Positions 54,143 to 62,747 of a DNA stretch of 64,000 bases are shown piece by piece. The notes below the pieces were generated by a model. The model was given only the letters and a program-made list of their open reading frames with translations. It was not told the DNA's origin and searched no databases. The translations under genes and the position numbers were made by a program. The stretch comes from Lentzea nigeriaca. GTDB lineage: Bacteria; Actinomycetota; Actinomycetes; Mycobacteriales; Pseudonocardiaceae. Location: positions 1 to 64,000 of the forward strand of contig NZ_JAFBCX010000010.1 in assembly GCF_016907955.1 (NCBI RefSeq), given 5' to 3'. Each line of letters starts with the position of its first letter. Position 1 is the first letter of the stretch.

Positions 54143-56463
54143 GCGCGGTGTGGAGCGCGGCCTGGGCGGCGGTGCGCCGCCGGTTGCTGCAGACGATCGT
54201 GATCGGCGTTGTCGTGTGCGCCTCGACCGCGACCATCGTGATGGCCCTCGGCCTGCTCGAATCGGCTGCCGCACCGTTCGACCGGGCCTTCGCCACGCAG
54301 CGCGGCGCTCACCTCGCGGCGGCGTTCGACCCAGCCAAGACGTCGGATGACCAGCTCAGGAAAGCCGCCGGGCAGACGGAGTCGGCGGGCCCGTTCGCTC
54401 AGTCCACTCTGGACACCTCGACCGGTGAGATCTTCAAGGGCACGCTCACGGTCGCCGGACGGGCCGATCCAGGCGGTCCGGTGGATCGCCTGACGATCTG
54501 GGAGGGCCGCTGGGCCACCGCACCCGGCGAGATCGTCCTCAACCGCGCGCCCGGCGGCAACGGCCGGACGAACCTGGGTTTCCAGCTCACCGTCCCCGGA
54601 CGCCCGACGCTGACCGTCGTCGGTTTCGCCCACTCCGTCACGGGTTCCGCCGACGCCTGGGTGACTCCCGAGCAGGTCGAGGCGTTGCAGCCGACCGTGC
54701 TGCAGATGCTCTACCGCTTTCCGAACGCCGGCACAGCGGCCGAGGTCGCCGAGGGCCAGAAATCCGTCACGGCAGGACTTCCGGAAGGCGCGCTGCTGGG
54801 CACGCTGTCCCACCTCACCGTCAAGGACAAGGCCACGTCCGAGCTCGGCGTGTTCATCCCGTTCCTGCTGATCTTCGGTGTGCTCGGGCTGGTGGTGGCG
54901 GTCCTCATCGTCGCCAACGTCGTGAGCGGCGCGGTCGTCGCGGGCTTCCGGCACATCGGGATGCTCAAGGCCCTCGGGTTCACGCCGGGCCAGGTCATGG
55001 CGGTGTACCTGGTGATGGTCTCGATCCCGGCGGTCGCCGGCTGCGTGCTCGGGACGCTCGCGGGCAACGTCTTCGCCAAACCGATCGTGCAGGACGCGGT
55101 CGAGGGCTTCGGCGTGACGGAGCTGAGCTTCGCGCCGTGGGTGAACGCCGTGGCGCTGCTGGGAATGCCCGCGCTCGTGATCTCGGCGGCGCTCGTCCCG
55201 GCGATCAGGGCGAGAAGGCTGCCCGCCGCCCAGGCGATCAGCGCGGGCACGACCGCGCACAGCGGCCGGGCCCTGCGGGTTCAGCGCTGGCTCAGCGGCA
55301 CGCCGTTGCCGCGCTCGGTCAGCCTCGGCCTCGGCCTGCCGTTCGCCCGCCTGGGCCGCAGCGCGTTGACCCTGGCCGCGGTCGTGCTGGGCGTCATGAC
55401 CGTGACGCTCGCGACGGGCGTGACCATGTCGATTACGGCCTACAACGACGCGGTCCGCCCGTCCTACGCCGACCGGGTCGAGGTGCTGGCGGGAGGACCG
55501 CCGGGGCTGCCGGTGATGCGGAACCCGGAGATGGGGGAGCCGCCCGCGGCCGCGTTGAGCGACGCCGACGACGAGAAGATGCTGCGCGCGGTGCCGGGGA
55601 CGGCCGCGGTGATGGCGGTGTCCCAGCTGGAGACCGAGGTCGCGGGCGGCACGCAGAACGCCACGGTCCTCTTCTACCGCGGGGATGTCTCCGCGCTCGG
55701 CCCGCGCGTGCTGACCGGGCACTGGCCGGACGGACCCGGCCAGGTCGCCGTCCCGTCGCGGTTCCTCAACCAGCGGGGTCTGTCGGTCGGCGACACGATC
55801 ACCGTGCAGGCGAAGGAGAACCGGACCCAGCTGAAGATCGTCGGCGTGGTCCTGACGAACAACGAGGACCAGATCTTCGCGGACTGGACCGCGCTGAACG
55901 TCCTCGCGCCCGGCACCCGCGCGCACGCCTACCAGGTGAAGTTCACGCCCGGCACGGACCGCGCGAGCTTCACGGCCGCGATCGGCAAGGGCGATCCCGG
56001 TCTGCGCGTCCTGCCACCGCGCGACGGCTCGTCGTCGACAGCCGTGATCATCATCAGTGCCTCGGTGGTGCTGACCCTGGTCTTGGGGGCCGTGGCCGCA
56101 CTCGGCGTGTTCAACACCGTTGTCCTCAACGCCCGCGAACGCCGCCGCGACCTCGGCATGCTCAAGTCGATCGGCATGACCCCGCGCCAGGTCACCGTGT
56201 TGCTGTCGACCTCCATGGGCGCGCTGGGGCTGGTCGGCGGACTCGTCGGAATGCCCGTCGGCGTTGCGGTGCACCAGCTTCTCGTGCCCGCGATGGCCCA
56301 CGCCGGCCAGGCCGACGCCGTCGACATCCTCATGGACGTCTACCACGCGCCCGCGCTCGCGCTGCTCGCTCTCGCGGGCGTTGTGATCGCCGTGCTCGGC
56401 GCCCTCGTGCCGGCCAGGGGAGCCGCGCACCTCTCGATCGCCACAGTCCTGCACAACGAATAG
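54139..56463 (+). CDS. FtsX-type ABC transporter permease (MacB-like, duplicated)
   Basis: The 774-residue protein has an N-terminal TM, a MacB-type extracytoplasmic domain (about 40-230), an FtsX core (FRHIGMLKALGFTPGQV), a central TM, a second extracytoplasmic domain (about 440-620) and a second FtsX core (ERRRDLGMLKSIGMTPRQV). Such transporters export or remove lipophilic/peptide compounds. The secreted acylase gene begins 9 bp downstream, so they share an mRNA. Confidence 0.88.
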   Translation: MSAVWSAAWAAVRRRLLQTIVIGVVVCASTATIVMALGLLESAAAPFDRAFATQRGAHLAAAFDPAKTSDDQLRKAAGQTESAGPFAQSTLDTSTGEIFKGTLTVAGRADPGGPVDRLTIWEGRWATAPGEIVLNRAPGGNGRTNLGFQLTVPGRPTLTVVGFAHSVTGSADAWVTPEQVEALQPTVLQMLYRFPNAGTAAEVAEGQKSVTAGLPEGALLGTLSHLTVKDKATSELGVFIPFLLIFGVLGLVVAVLIVANVVSGAVVAGFRHIGMLKALGFTPGQVMAVYLVMVSIPAVAGCVLGTLAGNVFAKPIVQDAVEGFGVTELSFAPWVNAVALLGMPALVISAALVPAIRARRLPAAQAISAGTTAHSGRALRVQRWLSGTPLPRSVSLGLGLPFARLGRSALTLAAVVLGVMTVTLATGVTMSITAYNDAVRPSYADRVEVLAGGPPGLPVMRNPEMGEPPAAALSDADDEKMLRAVPGTAAVMAVSQLETEVAGGTQNATVLFYRGDVSALGPRVLTGHWPDGPGQVAVPSRFLNQRGLSVGDTITVQAKENRTQLKIVGVVLTNNEDQIFADWTALNVLAPGTRAHAYQVKFTPGTDRASFTAAIGKGDPGLRVLPPRDGSSSTAVIIISASVVLTLVLGAVAALGVFNTVVLNARERRRDLGMLKSIGMTPRQVTVLLSTSMGALGLVGGLVGMPVGVAVHQLLVPAMAHAGQADAVDILMDVYHAPALALLALAGVVIAVLGALVPARGAAHLSIATVLHNE

Positions 56464-56471
56464 GGGGAAAC

Positions 56472-58730
56472 ATGCGGCTGATCGCTTTGTCGCTGACGTT
56501 GTTGCTCGCCTTACCTGCCGTGAGCCACGCAGGGGGAGACGGCGCCACGATCCGGCGCACGTCCTACGGAATCCCGCACGTGCGAGCAGCCGACTACCGG
56601 AATCTGGGGCTGGGACTCGGTTACGCGTTCGCCGAGGACAACATCTGCATGATGGCCGACATCGTGGTGACGCTGTCGGCGGAGCGCTCGCGGTGGTTCG
56701 GTCCGGACGCCACCACGGAGTCCGGTGACAACAACCTCGTCAGCGACCTCTACCACCAGCGGCTCAACCAGTCCGGTGTGGTCGAACGGGCGCTGACCCA
56801 GCCGTCCCGGCAGGCCCGCGACCTCGTGAGCGGGTACGTCACCGGCTTCAACCGCTACCTCGCCAGGACCGGTGTCGCCGACCTTCCCGACGCCCGGTGC
56901 CGCGGCGCGGCGTGGGTGCGGCCGATCACCGAGCTCGACGTGTGGCGGCGCGTCCACCAGGTCGCGGGTCTCACCGGCGGTGAAGGCTTCCAGGAACCCG
57001 TGGTGGCAGCGCAACCGCCGGGCACCCCGGCTCCGGCGAAGCTGGTGCAGCGCTCCGAGCAACGACCGGGCAGCAACGGCATCGCTCTCGGGCGTCAGGC
57101 CACCGGCGGCACCGGCATGGTGCTGGGCAACCCGCACCTGCAGTGGGACGACGACTGGCGCTTCTACCAAAGCCAGCTCACGATTCCCGGCGAGCTGAAC
57201 GTGAGCGGCGCCGGGCTGTACGGGGTGCCGGTGGTCGCCATCGGCCACAACGACCGGCTGGGCTGGACCCACACGGCGTCCGACGCGCAGACCGTGACGG
57301 TCAGCAGGCTCACGCTCGTTCCCGGCGCCCCGACGAGCTATCTCGTCGACGGCCAGGCCCAGCGCATGATCGCCGAGCAGGTCACCGTGTCCGCGCGCCA
57401 GGCAGACGGCAGCGTCAAGCCGGTCACCAAAACCCTGTACCGGACCCCCGACGGCCCGCTGGTCGCCGACCCCGGACCGCTGCGGTGGACGGACACGACG
57501 GCGCACGTGTTGCGCGACGCCAACTCCGGCAACCTCGCGGTGGTCGACCAGTGGCTCGCGATCGCCCGTGCCCGCAGCGTGCCCGACCTGCACCAGGCTC
57601 TCGTCCGCCACCAGGCGCTGCCGTGGGTGAACACGCTCGCCGCCGACTCCACCGCAACCGCGTACTACAGCGACATCCAGGTCGTCCCGCACGTCACCGA
57701 CGAGCAGAAAGCCCGGTGCGCCGGCGGTCCCGACATCGGCCTGGTGATCCTCGACGGCAGCCGTTCGTCGTGTGGCTGGGGCACCGACGCCGACGCGGTC
57801 CGGCCGGGCGTGCTGGGCCCGAACCGGTTGCCGCACCTGATCCGCGACGACCACGTGAGCAACATGAACAACAGCCCGTGGCTCGCGAACCCGGCCGCCC
57901 CGCTGACCGGCTATCCGTCGATCGTCGGCGACGTCGGCACTGAACGGTCCCCGCGCACCCGCCTGGGCCTCGACATGATCGCCGACCGCCTGGACGGCAG
58001 CGACGGTCTCGGCCGGCCCGGCTTCACACTGTCCACTTTGGAATCAACGATGTTCGGCAACCGCAACCTCACCGCCGAGGAAGGCCTGAAGCCCGTCGTG
58101 GAGTTGTGCCGAGCCAATCCGACGCTGAACGGCGTCGACGTCCGCGAGGCCTGCGCGACGCTGGCGAAGTGGAGCGGCACCGGCGACACCGGCGAACGCA
58201 GCAGGGGAGCGTTCTTCTGGCGGACGTTCATCAACCTGGCGTGGCGGCCGAACGTGAACTTCTGGCTGGTGCCGTACGACCCCGCCGACCCCGTTCACAC
58301 CCCGCGCGGCATCAACACCGCCGACCCCGGCGTCGGACGGGCTTTCGCAGATGCGGTAAGGGCTTTTGCCAACGCCGGAGTCCCGGTCGACGTGACGCTC
58401 GACGACGTCCAGCACTACGAGGGCATCCCGATCCACGGCTGCCGCGGCCCGGAAGGCTGCTTCAACGTGATCTCCGTGCCCGGCGCACCACGGCCGCTGA
58501 ACCAGATTCCCGACGTGCCGCACGGAACCAGCTTCGTGATGGCCGTGGAACTGACCAAGAACGGACCGCGCGCGAGCACGCTCCTGGTCTACGGCCAGTC
58601 CGCCGACAAGGCCTCCCCGCACCACCACGACCAGGCGCGCCTGTACGTGGAGAAGAAGTGGGTCAGCGAGCGGTTCTCCGAGCAGGAGATCGCCCGCGAT
58701 CCCAACCTCACGGTGCGGCACGTGCATTAG
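56472..58730 (+). CDS. secreted penicillin-acylase-family Ntn hydrolase (lipopeptide/AHL acylase-like)
   Basis: The 752-residue precursor has a signal peptide (ends VSHAG), an alpha chain (IRRTSYGIPHVRAADYRNLGLGLGYAFAEDN), a spacer, and a beta chain starting at Ser201 in RPGSNGIALG, the autocatalytic nucleophile. Beta-chain landmarks are NPHLQWDD, IGHNDRLGWTHTA and SNMNNSPWLANP. It resembles actinomycete aculeacin/echinocandin acylases and AHL acylases that cut long-chain amides; substrate is inference. GGGGGA precedes ATG 56472. It is the third gene of the system 3 ABC operon and overlaps the convergent SDR gene by 4 bp. Confidence 0.85.
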   Translation: MRLIALSLTLLLALPAVSHAGGDGATIRRTSYGIPHVRAADYRNLGLGLGYAFAEDNICMMADIVVTLSAERSRWFGPDATTESGDNNLVSDLYHQRLNQSGVVERALTQPSRQARDLVSGYVTGFNRYLARTGVADLPDARCRGAAWVRPITELDVWRRVHQVAGLTGGEGFQEPVVAAQPPGTPAPAKLVQRSEQRPGSNGIALGRQATGGTGMVLGNPHLQWDDDWRFYQSQLTIPGELNVSGAGLYGVPVVAIGHNDRLGWTHTASDAQTVTVSRLTLVPGAPTSYLVDGQAQRMIAEQVTVSARQADGSVKPVTKTLYRTPDGPLVADPGPLRWTDTTAHVLRDANSGNLAVVDQWLAIARARSVPDLHQALVRHQALPWVNTLAADSTATAYYSDIQVVPHVTDEQKARCAGGPDIGLVILDGSRSSCGWGTDADAVRPGVLGPNRLPHLIRDDHVSNMNNSPWLANPAAPLTGYPSIVGDVGTERSPRTRLGLDMIADRLDGSDGLGRPGFTLSTLESTMFGNRNLTAEEGLKPVVELCRANPTLNGVDVREACATLAKWSGTGDTGERSRGAFFWRTFINLAWRPNVNFWLVPYDPADPVHTPRGINTADPGVGRAFADAVRAFANAGVPVDVTLDDVQHYEGIPIHGCRGPEGCFNVISVPGAPRPLNQIPDVPHGTSFVMAVELTKNGPRASTLLVYGQSADKASPHHHDQARLYVEKKWVSERFSEQEIARDPNLTVRHVH

Positions 58731-59485
58731 TGCGGGTCGGTGGCGTTGAGCGTGGCGACGACCTGGTCGTAGTCGCCACGCGCTTCGCCGTAGCGCAGGA
58801 ACTTCACCCGCTCGACCTGGATCTCCCGCACGTCCGGCTGCGTCTCGATGATGCTCATGACCTCGGCGACGTACTCGTCGAGCGGCATGGCGTGGTCGTT
58901 GTCGGCCTGGCCCGGCAGGAGGTCCGTCCGCACCGACGGCGGCTCCAGCTCGACGACCCGCACGGACGTGTCGGCGAGCTGCAGGCGCAGGGACTCGCTG
59001 AGCATGTGGATGGCCGCCTTGGACGCGTTGTAGCTCGGCGTCACCTTGAGCGGTGCGAAGGCCAGGCCGGACGAGACGGTCATGATCGTGGCGTCCGGCC
59101 GCGTCTGGAAGTGCTCGACGAACGCGGCGATCAGGCGGATCGGGCCGAGGACGTTCGTCGTCACGATGTTCTCCGCCGACTCCAGGAACGACTCCGGGTG
59201 GTGCCAGTCCTCGACGCGCATGACGCCCGCCATGGTGATCAGCACGTTCAGCGACGGGAAGCGGGCGAGCACGTCCTTGGCCGCGGTCTGGACGCTGTCG
59301 GCGTCGGTGGTGTCGATCCGGACGGTCTCGACGCCCGGATTGTCCGCGGCGATCTTCTCGAGCAGCTCGGTGCGGCGGCCGCCGACGATCACGGTGTTGC
59401 CGCGCTCCCGCAGGGCACGGGCGAGCGCCAGGCCGATGCCGCTGGTGGCGCCGGGAATGAAGACGGTGTTTCCGCTGATGTCCAT
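58727..59485 (-). CDS. short-chain dehydrogenase/reductase (DltE-like)
   Basis: The 252-residue SDR has the cofactor loop PGATSGIGLALARAL with GGRRTELLEK (NADP-favouring Arg), ITMAGVMRVEDW, and the catalytic Ser-Tyr-Lys in TVSSGLAFA and PSYNASKAAIH. DltE-like subfamily; substrate unknown. It diverges from the XRE-type regulator, an arrangement often seen for SDRs under local control. Confidence 0.88.
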   Translation of the reverse strand: MDISGNTVFIPGATSGIGLALARALRERGNTVIVGGRRTELLEKIAADNPGVETVRIDTTDADSVQTAAKDVLARFPSLNVLITMAGVMRVEDWHHPESFLESAENIVTTNVLGPIRLIAAFVEHFQTRPDATIMTVSSGLAFAPLKVTPSYNASKAAIHMLSESLRLQLADTSVRVVELEPPSVRTDLLPGQADNDHAMPLDEYVAEVMSIIETQPDVREIQVERVKFLRYGEARGDYDQVVATLNATDPH

Positions 59486-59535
59486 GCACCGAGCTTCGGG
59501 CAGCGCTCGGCGCGGCGGCAGAGACCGCTCATCGG

Positions 59536-59550
59536 GGGATCGGCGATCCC
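59536..59550. promoter_or_regulatory. candidate operator between SDR and XRE genes
   Basis: GGGATC-GGC-GATCCC, perfect 6-bp arms, in the 99-bp divergent region 35 bp before the regulator ATG. Confidence 0.45.
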
Positions 59551-59584
59551 TGGTTGGCGGCGCTGAGCCCTCCATACTGGGCAG

Positions 59585-60424
59585 ATGGATCGTGTGGAAC
59601 TCGCGGCGTTCCTCCGCCGCCGCCGGGAGGAGCTCAGGCCCGAGGACGTCGGCCTGCCCGCGGGAGCACGCAGGCGGGCACCCGGCTTGCGGCGCGAGGA
59701 GGTCGCGTCGCTCGCCGCGATGTCCACCGACTACTACACGCGCCTGGAACAGCAACGCGGTCCGCAGCCGAGCGAGCAGATGCTGGCCGCGCTGGCCCGC
59801 GCACTCAGGCTGAGCGACGCCGAGCGCGACTACCTGTTCCGGGTCGCCGGCCGCAACGCGCCGTCGCCGCAGGTCACCGGCACGCACGTCGCGCCGGCGT
59901 TGCAACGGGTGCTGGACCGCCTCGACGACACACCCGCGCTGATCCTCGACAACCTCGGCGAGATCCTGATGCAGAACAGGTTCGCCGAGGCGCTCTACGG
60001 CGACTCGTCCCGCTTCACCGGCCTCGCCCGCAGCGGGATCTACCGCTGGTTCACCGACCCCGACGAGCGGCTGATCTATCCCGAGCACGACCGCGACCGG
60101 CAGAGCCGCGCCCAGGTCGCGAACCTGCGCGCCGCCTACGCCGCGATGGGCCCGAAGTCGCGGGCGGGCGATCTGGTCCGCGTGCTGCAACGCGAGAGCG
60201 CCGAGTTCGCCGCGATCTGGGAGCGCCACGAGGTCGCGAAACGCTTCGAGGACCACAAGGTGCTCGTCCACCCCCAGCTCGGCGAGATCGAGGTGGACTG
60301 CCAGGCGTTGTTCACCGAGGACCAGTCGCAGATGCTGCTCGTGCTCACCGCTCCGCCGCGCACGGAGGCGTTCGACAAGATCCAGCTGCTCGGCGTGCTC
60401 GGCACCGAGAAGTTCGTCAGCTGA
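59585..60424 (+). CDS. XRE-family regulator with MmyB-like ligand-binding domain
   Basis: The 279-residue protein has an N-terminal XRE HTH (FLRRRREELRPEDVGLP, GLRREEVASLAAMSTDYYTRLEQ) and a C-terminal MmyB-like PAS/fatty-acid-binding domain (ALILDNLGEILMQNRFAEALYGD, RWFTDPDERLIYP). Proteins of this type commonly repress a divergent SDR gene and respond to lipophilic ligands. ATG 59585. Its 3' end overlaps the convergent GNAT gene by 8 bp. Confidence 0.9.
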   Translation: MDRVELAAFLRRRREELRPEDVGLPAGARRRAPGLRREEVASLAAMSTDYYTRLEQQRGPQPSEQMLAALARALRLSDAERDYLFRVAGRNAPSPQVTGTHVAPALQRVLDRLDDTPALILDNLGEILMQNRFAEALYGDSSRFTGLARSGIYRWFTDPDERLIYPEHDRDRQSRAQVANLRAAYAAMGPKSRAGDLVRVLQRESAEFAAIWERHEVAKRFEDHKVLVHPQLGEIEVDCQALFTEDQSQMLLVLTAPPRTEAFDKIQLLGVLGTEKFVS

Positions 60425-60890
60425 GCCGCAGGATCGTCTCCTCGATCTCCTCCTTCCTGGCCGGCGCGTAGCCGGTGTCGGTGCCGACCTTCTCGAAGCC
60501 CGCCTTCTCCAGCACCCGCAGCGAACCCGCGTTGTCGCTGGCGACCCGCCCGTAGATCGGCCGGTCGGTGACCTCCTCCAGGATCGACGCCACCGCGCGC
60601 CCGGCCACGCCCTGACCCCAGACCGCGCGGTCGATCCAGTACGTGATCTCGAGGTCGCCCTCCATGACGAAGATCGCGATGGTGCCGACGACCCGCCCGT
60701 CGCCGACGATCACGCGGTTGGTGACGTCGGTGCGTGCCCGGATCTTGCTCATGTGGGCGTCGAACGCCTCGCGGTCATCCGGGTCCTCCGCGGTGAACGC
60801 GGCCATCCAGACCGACTCCGGATCCCGCATGAACTCGAAGATCGTGTCCAGGTCCGCGTCCTCGATCGGACGCAGCGCAACCTCGCGCAT
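60417..60890 (-). CDS. GNAT-family N-acetyltransferase (RimJ/RimL-like)
   Basis: The 157-residue acetyltransferase has ITYWIDRAVWGQGVAGRAVASIL (acetyl-CoA loop) and NAGSLRVLEKAGFEKVGTD. It resembles the GNAT group that modifies protein N-termini or small molecules. ATG 60890 gives a normal N-terminus (LRPIEDADLDTIFEFM); GTG 60935 would add 15 residues lacking homology. Confidence 0.85.
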   Translation of the reverse strand: MREVALRPIEDADLDTIFEFMRDPESVWMAAFTAEDPDDREAFDAHMSKIRARTDVTNRVIVGDGRVVGTIAIFVMEGDLEITYWIDRAVWGQGVAGRAVASILEEVTDRPIYGRVASDNAGSLRVLEKAGFEKVGTDTGYAPARKEEIEETILRLS

Positions 60891-60896
60891 CGACGA

Positions 60897-61040
60897 ACCA
60901 GCCTTTCCGCCAACCACCCCAGTGAAAGCGGACAACGGTAGTCGATCCCGCCGTGCCCGGCGTCGAATAGCTCGAAGTGAACGCGCTCGTCAGTCATTCC
61001 CACCTTGGCCGGCTCGGCGCGGAACTCCTCCGCGCCGAAC
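60897..61040 (-). pseudogene. C-terminal fragment of an alpha/beta hydrolase
   Basis: In the 260-bp gap before the sigma-factor gene, the minus strand reads VHFELFDAGHGGIDYRCPLS followed by LGWLAERL. This is the catalytic-His end (GHGG...Y..P...WL) of actinomycete alpha/beta-hydrolase esterases. Upstream of it the frame has no hydrolase sequence and it runs on into the GNAT gene without a stop, so only a remnant of about 45 codons is left. Confidence 0.45.
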
Positions 61041-61150
61041 GTGGCCGTCGTCGCCGTGTGACCTGACTCACTAGTCGGCCAGGTTTCTGTGACCTGAGGC
61101 GAGACTCCCCGGTCTCCCCAAGGCGTACGGAAGTCGTCGGAGAAGTGAGG

Positions 61151-62683
61151 GTGTTGGACGTGACGGGTCGGGAGTGGCTGGGCCATCTGGACGAGGAGCA
61201 GGTGATCGCGGCACGGGCCGGTGATCGTGCGGCGCTCGACGCGGTCGTCGCGGCTTCCCTGCCTCTGGTCTACAACGTCGCCCGCAGAGCCCTGTCCACC
61301 GACGCCGACGTCGACGACGTCGTGCAGGACACGATGTTCCGGGTGATCCGCGGCATCGACTCGTTACGGGAGCCGGAGCGGTTCCGGTCGTGGCTGGTCG
61401 CGGTGACGATCAACCAGGTGCGCGAGCACTACCGCCGCCGGGACCTGGCTCCGGCACCGCTGGAGGAGTACGACAGGGCCGATCCGGGGGCCGAGTTCGT
61501 CGAGGTGGCCCTGTCGCGGCTGCACTTCGCCCAGCAACGGCGGGAGGTCGACGAGGCCGCCCGCTGGCTGGACCCGGCCGACCGCGAGCTGCTGGCGTTG
61601 TGGACGCTGGAGCGCGTCGGGCAGCTGACCCGTGCCGAGGTGATCGACGCGCTCGACCTCGGCGCCCACGCGGTGACGGTGCGGCTGAGCCGGTTGAAGG
61701 GCCGCCTGGAGACCGTGCGGCATCTGGTGCGGGCTTTGTCCACCGAGCCGCGCTGCCCCGGACTCGTCCAGGCGGCGCAGGGGTGGTCGGGGCAGCCGAG
61801 CCCGTTGTGGCGCAAGCGGCTCCTGCGGCACGTCGACGAGTGCGGGCGGTGCCGTCGCGGGGTGGACGACGCGATGCCGGTCGAGCGGATCCTCACCGGT
61901 GCCGCGCTGCTCACCCTCCCCGCGAGCTACCTGCCGCGGTTGCTGGAGAACCTCCGCGAGCACGCGGAAGAGCCCGTCGCGCTCGCCTCCCACCTCGCTG
62001 AACCGGCCGGCCTGCTCGGCAAGGTGTCCGCGAAACCCGTCCTGGCGGTGGCCGGCGCGGCGGCGGTCTGCGCGCTGGTCGGCGTGGTCGGGGCGACGGT
62101 CCTGTTCCCGTCGGACCCGCCGGCCGCCGTCGCCATCCCGAACACCCTGCCGCCTACGACGGTCACCACGTCCGTCGCAGAGACGACCACCACGAGCACA
62201 ACGTCGTCGACCACCACCACGACCACGACCACCCAGACCCCGGAACCCGTGCGCGTCCCCACCCCGGAAGAACGTGTCCTGGCCATGATCAACGACGCCA
62301 GAGCGGCGCAGGGCCTGCCCGCGTTGGAGGTCGACCCGGCCCTCGTCACCGCGGCCGAGCGGCACACCAGGGCGATGATGAGCAACGGCTGCGGCCTGTC
62401 GCACCAGTGTCCCGGCGAGACCGGTCTGGGGGAGCGCAGCACCGCGGCGGCCGTCAAGTGGAGCACGGTCGGCGAGAACGTCGGCATGGGCGGTCCGGTG
62501 AAGGACGCCGTCGACCCGATCGCCAGGATGGCCCTCGGCCTGACCCAGAGCATGCTCGACGAGAAGCCGCCGAACGACGGCCACCGCAAGAACATTCTCA
62601 GCAAATCCTTCAAGCGCATCGGCATCGTCGTGATCCGCGACGCCAGGGGCACCGTGTGGATGACGCACGACTTCGCGGGTTGA
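61151..62683 (+). CDS. ECF sigma factor fused to a TM segment and extracellular CAP domain
   Basis: The 510-residue protein has sigma region 2 (DVDDVVQDTMFRVIRGIDSL, RFRSWLVAVTINQVREHYRRR), region 4 (about 130-190, ALDLGAHAVTVRLSRLKGRL) and an anti-sigma-like zinc motif (H-x3-C-x2-C in LRHVDECGRCRRG). These are followed by a TM helix (VLAVAGAAAVCALVGVVGATV), a Thr-rich linker (about 340-372) and a CAP/SCP domain (RVLAMINDARAAQGLPAL, GENVGMGG, NDGHRKNILSKSF). The sigma half is cytoplasmic and the CAP half extracellular, so it may be a one-protein envelope sensor. Starts GTG 61145, 61151 and 61160 are possible; GGAG spacing favours 61151. Confidence 0.85.
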   Translation: MLDVTGREWLGHLDEEQVIAARAGDRAALDAVVAASLPLVYNVARRALSTDADVDDVVQDTMFRVIRGIDSLREPERFRSWLVAVTINQVREHYRRRDLAPAPLEEYDRADPGAEFVEVALSRLHFAQQRREVDEAARWLDPADRELLALWTLERVGQLTRAEVIDALDLGAHAVTVRLSRLKGRLETVRHLVRALSTEPRCPGLVQAAQGWSGQPSPLWRKRLLRHVDECGRCRRGVDDAMPVERILTGAALLTLPASYLPRLLENLREHAEEPVALASHLAEPAGLLGKVSAKPVLAVAGAAAVCALVGVVGATVLFPSDPPAAVAIPNTLPPTTVTTSVAETTTTSTTSSTTTTTTTTQTPEPVRVPTPEERVLAMINDARAAQGLPALEVDPALVTAAERHTRAMMSNGCGLSHQCPGETGLGERSTAAAVKWSTVGENVGMGGPVKDAVDPIARMALGLTQSMLDEKPPNDGHRKNILSKSFKRIGIVVIRDARGTVWMTHDFAG

Positions 62684-62747
62684 CCGACTCAGGTCTAGAA
62701 AAGATCATCCTGAAGTAGTACGCCGGAACGCGACCTCAGTCGGACGC

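Noticed and set aside
62684-62747. Terminator between the sigma-CAP gene and the mannosyltransferase
   Set aside because: No stable stem was visible; the 64-bp gap may simply hold a promoter.
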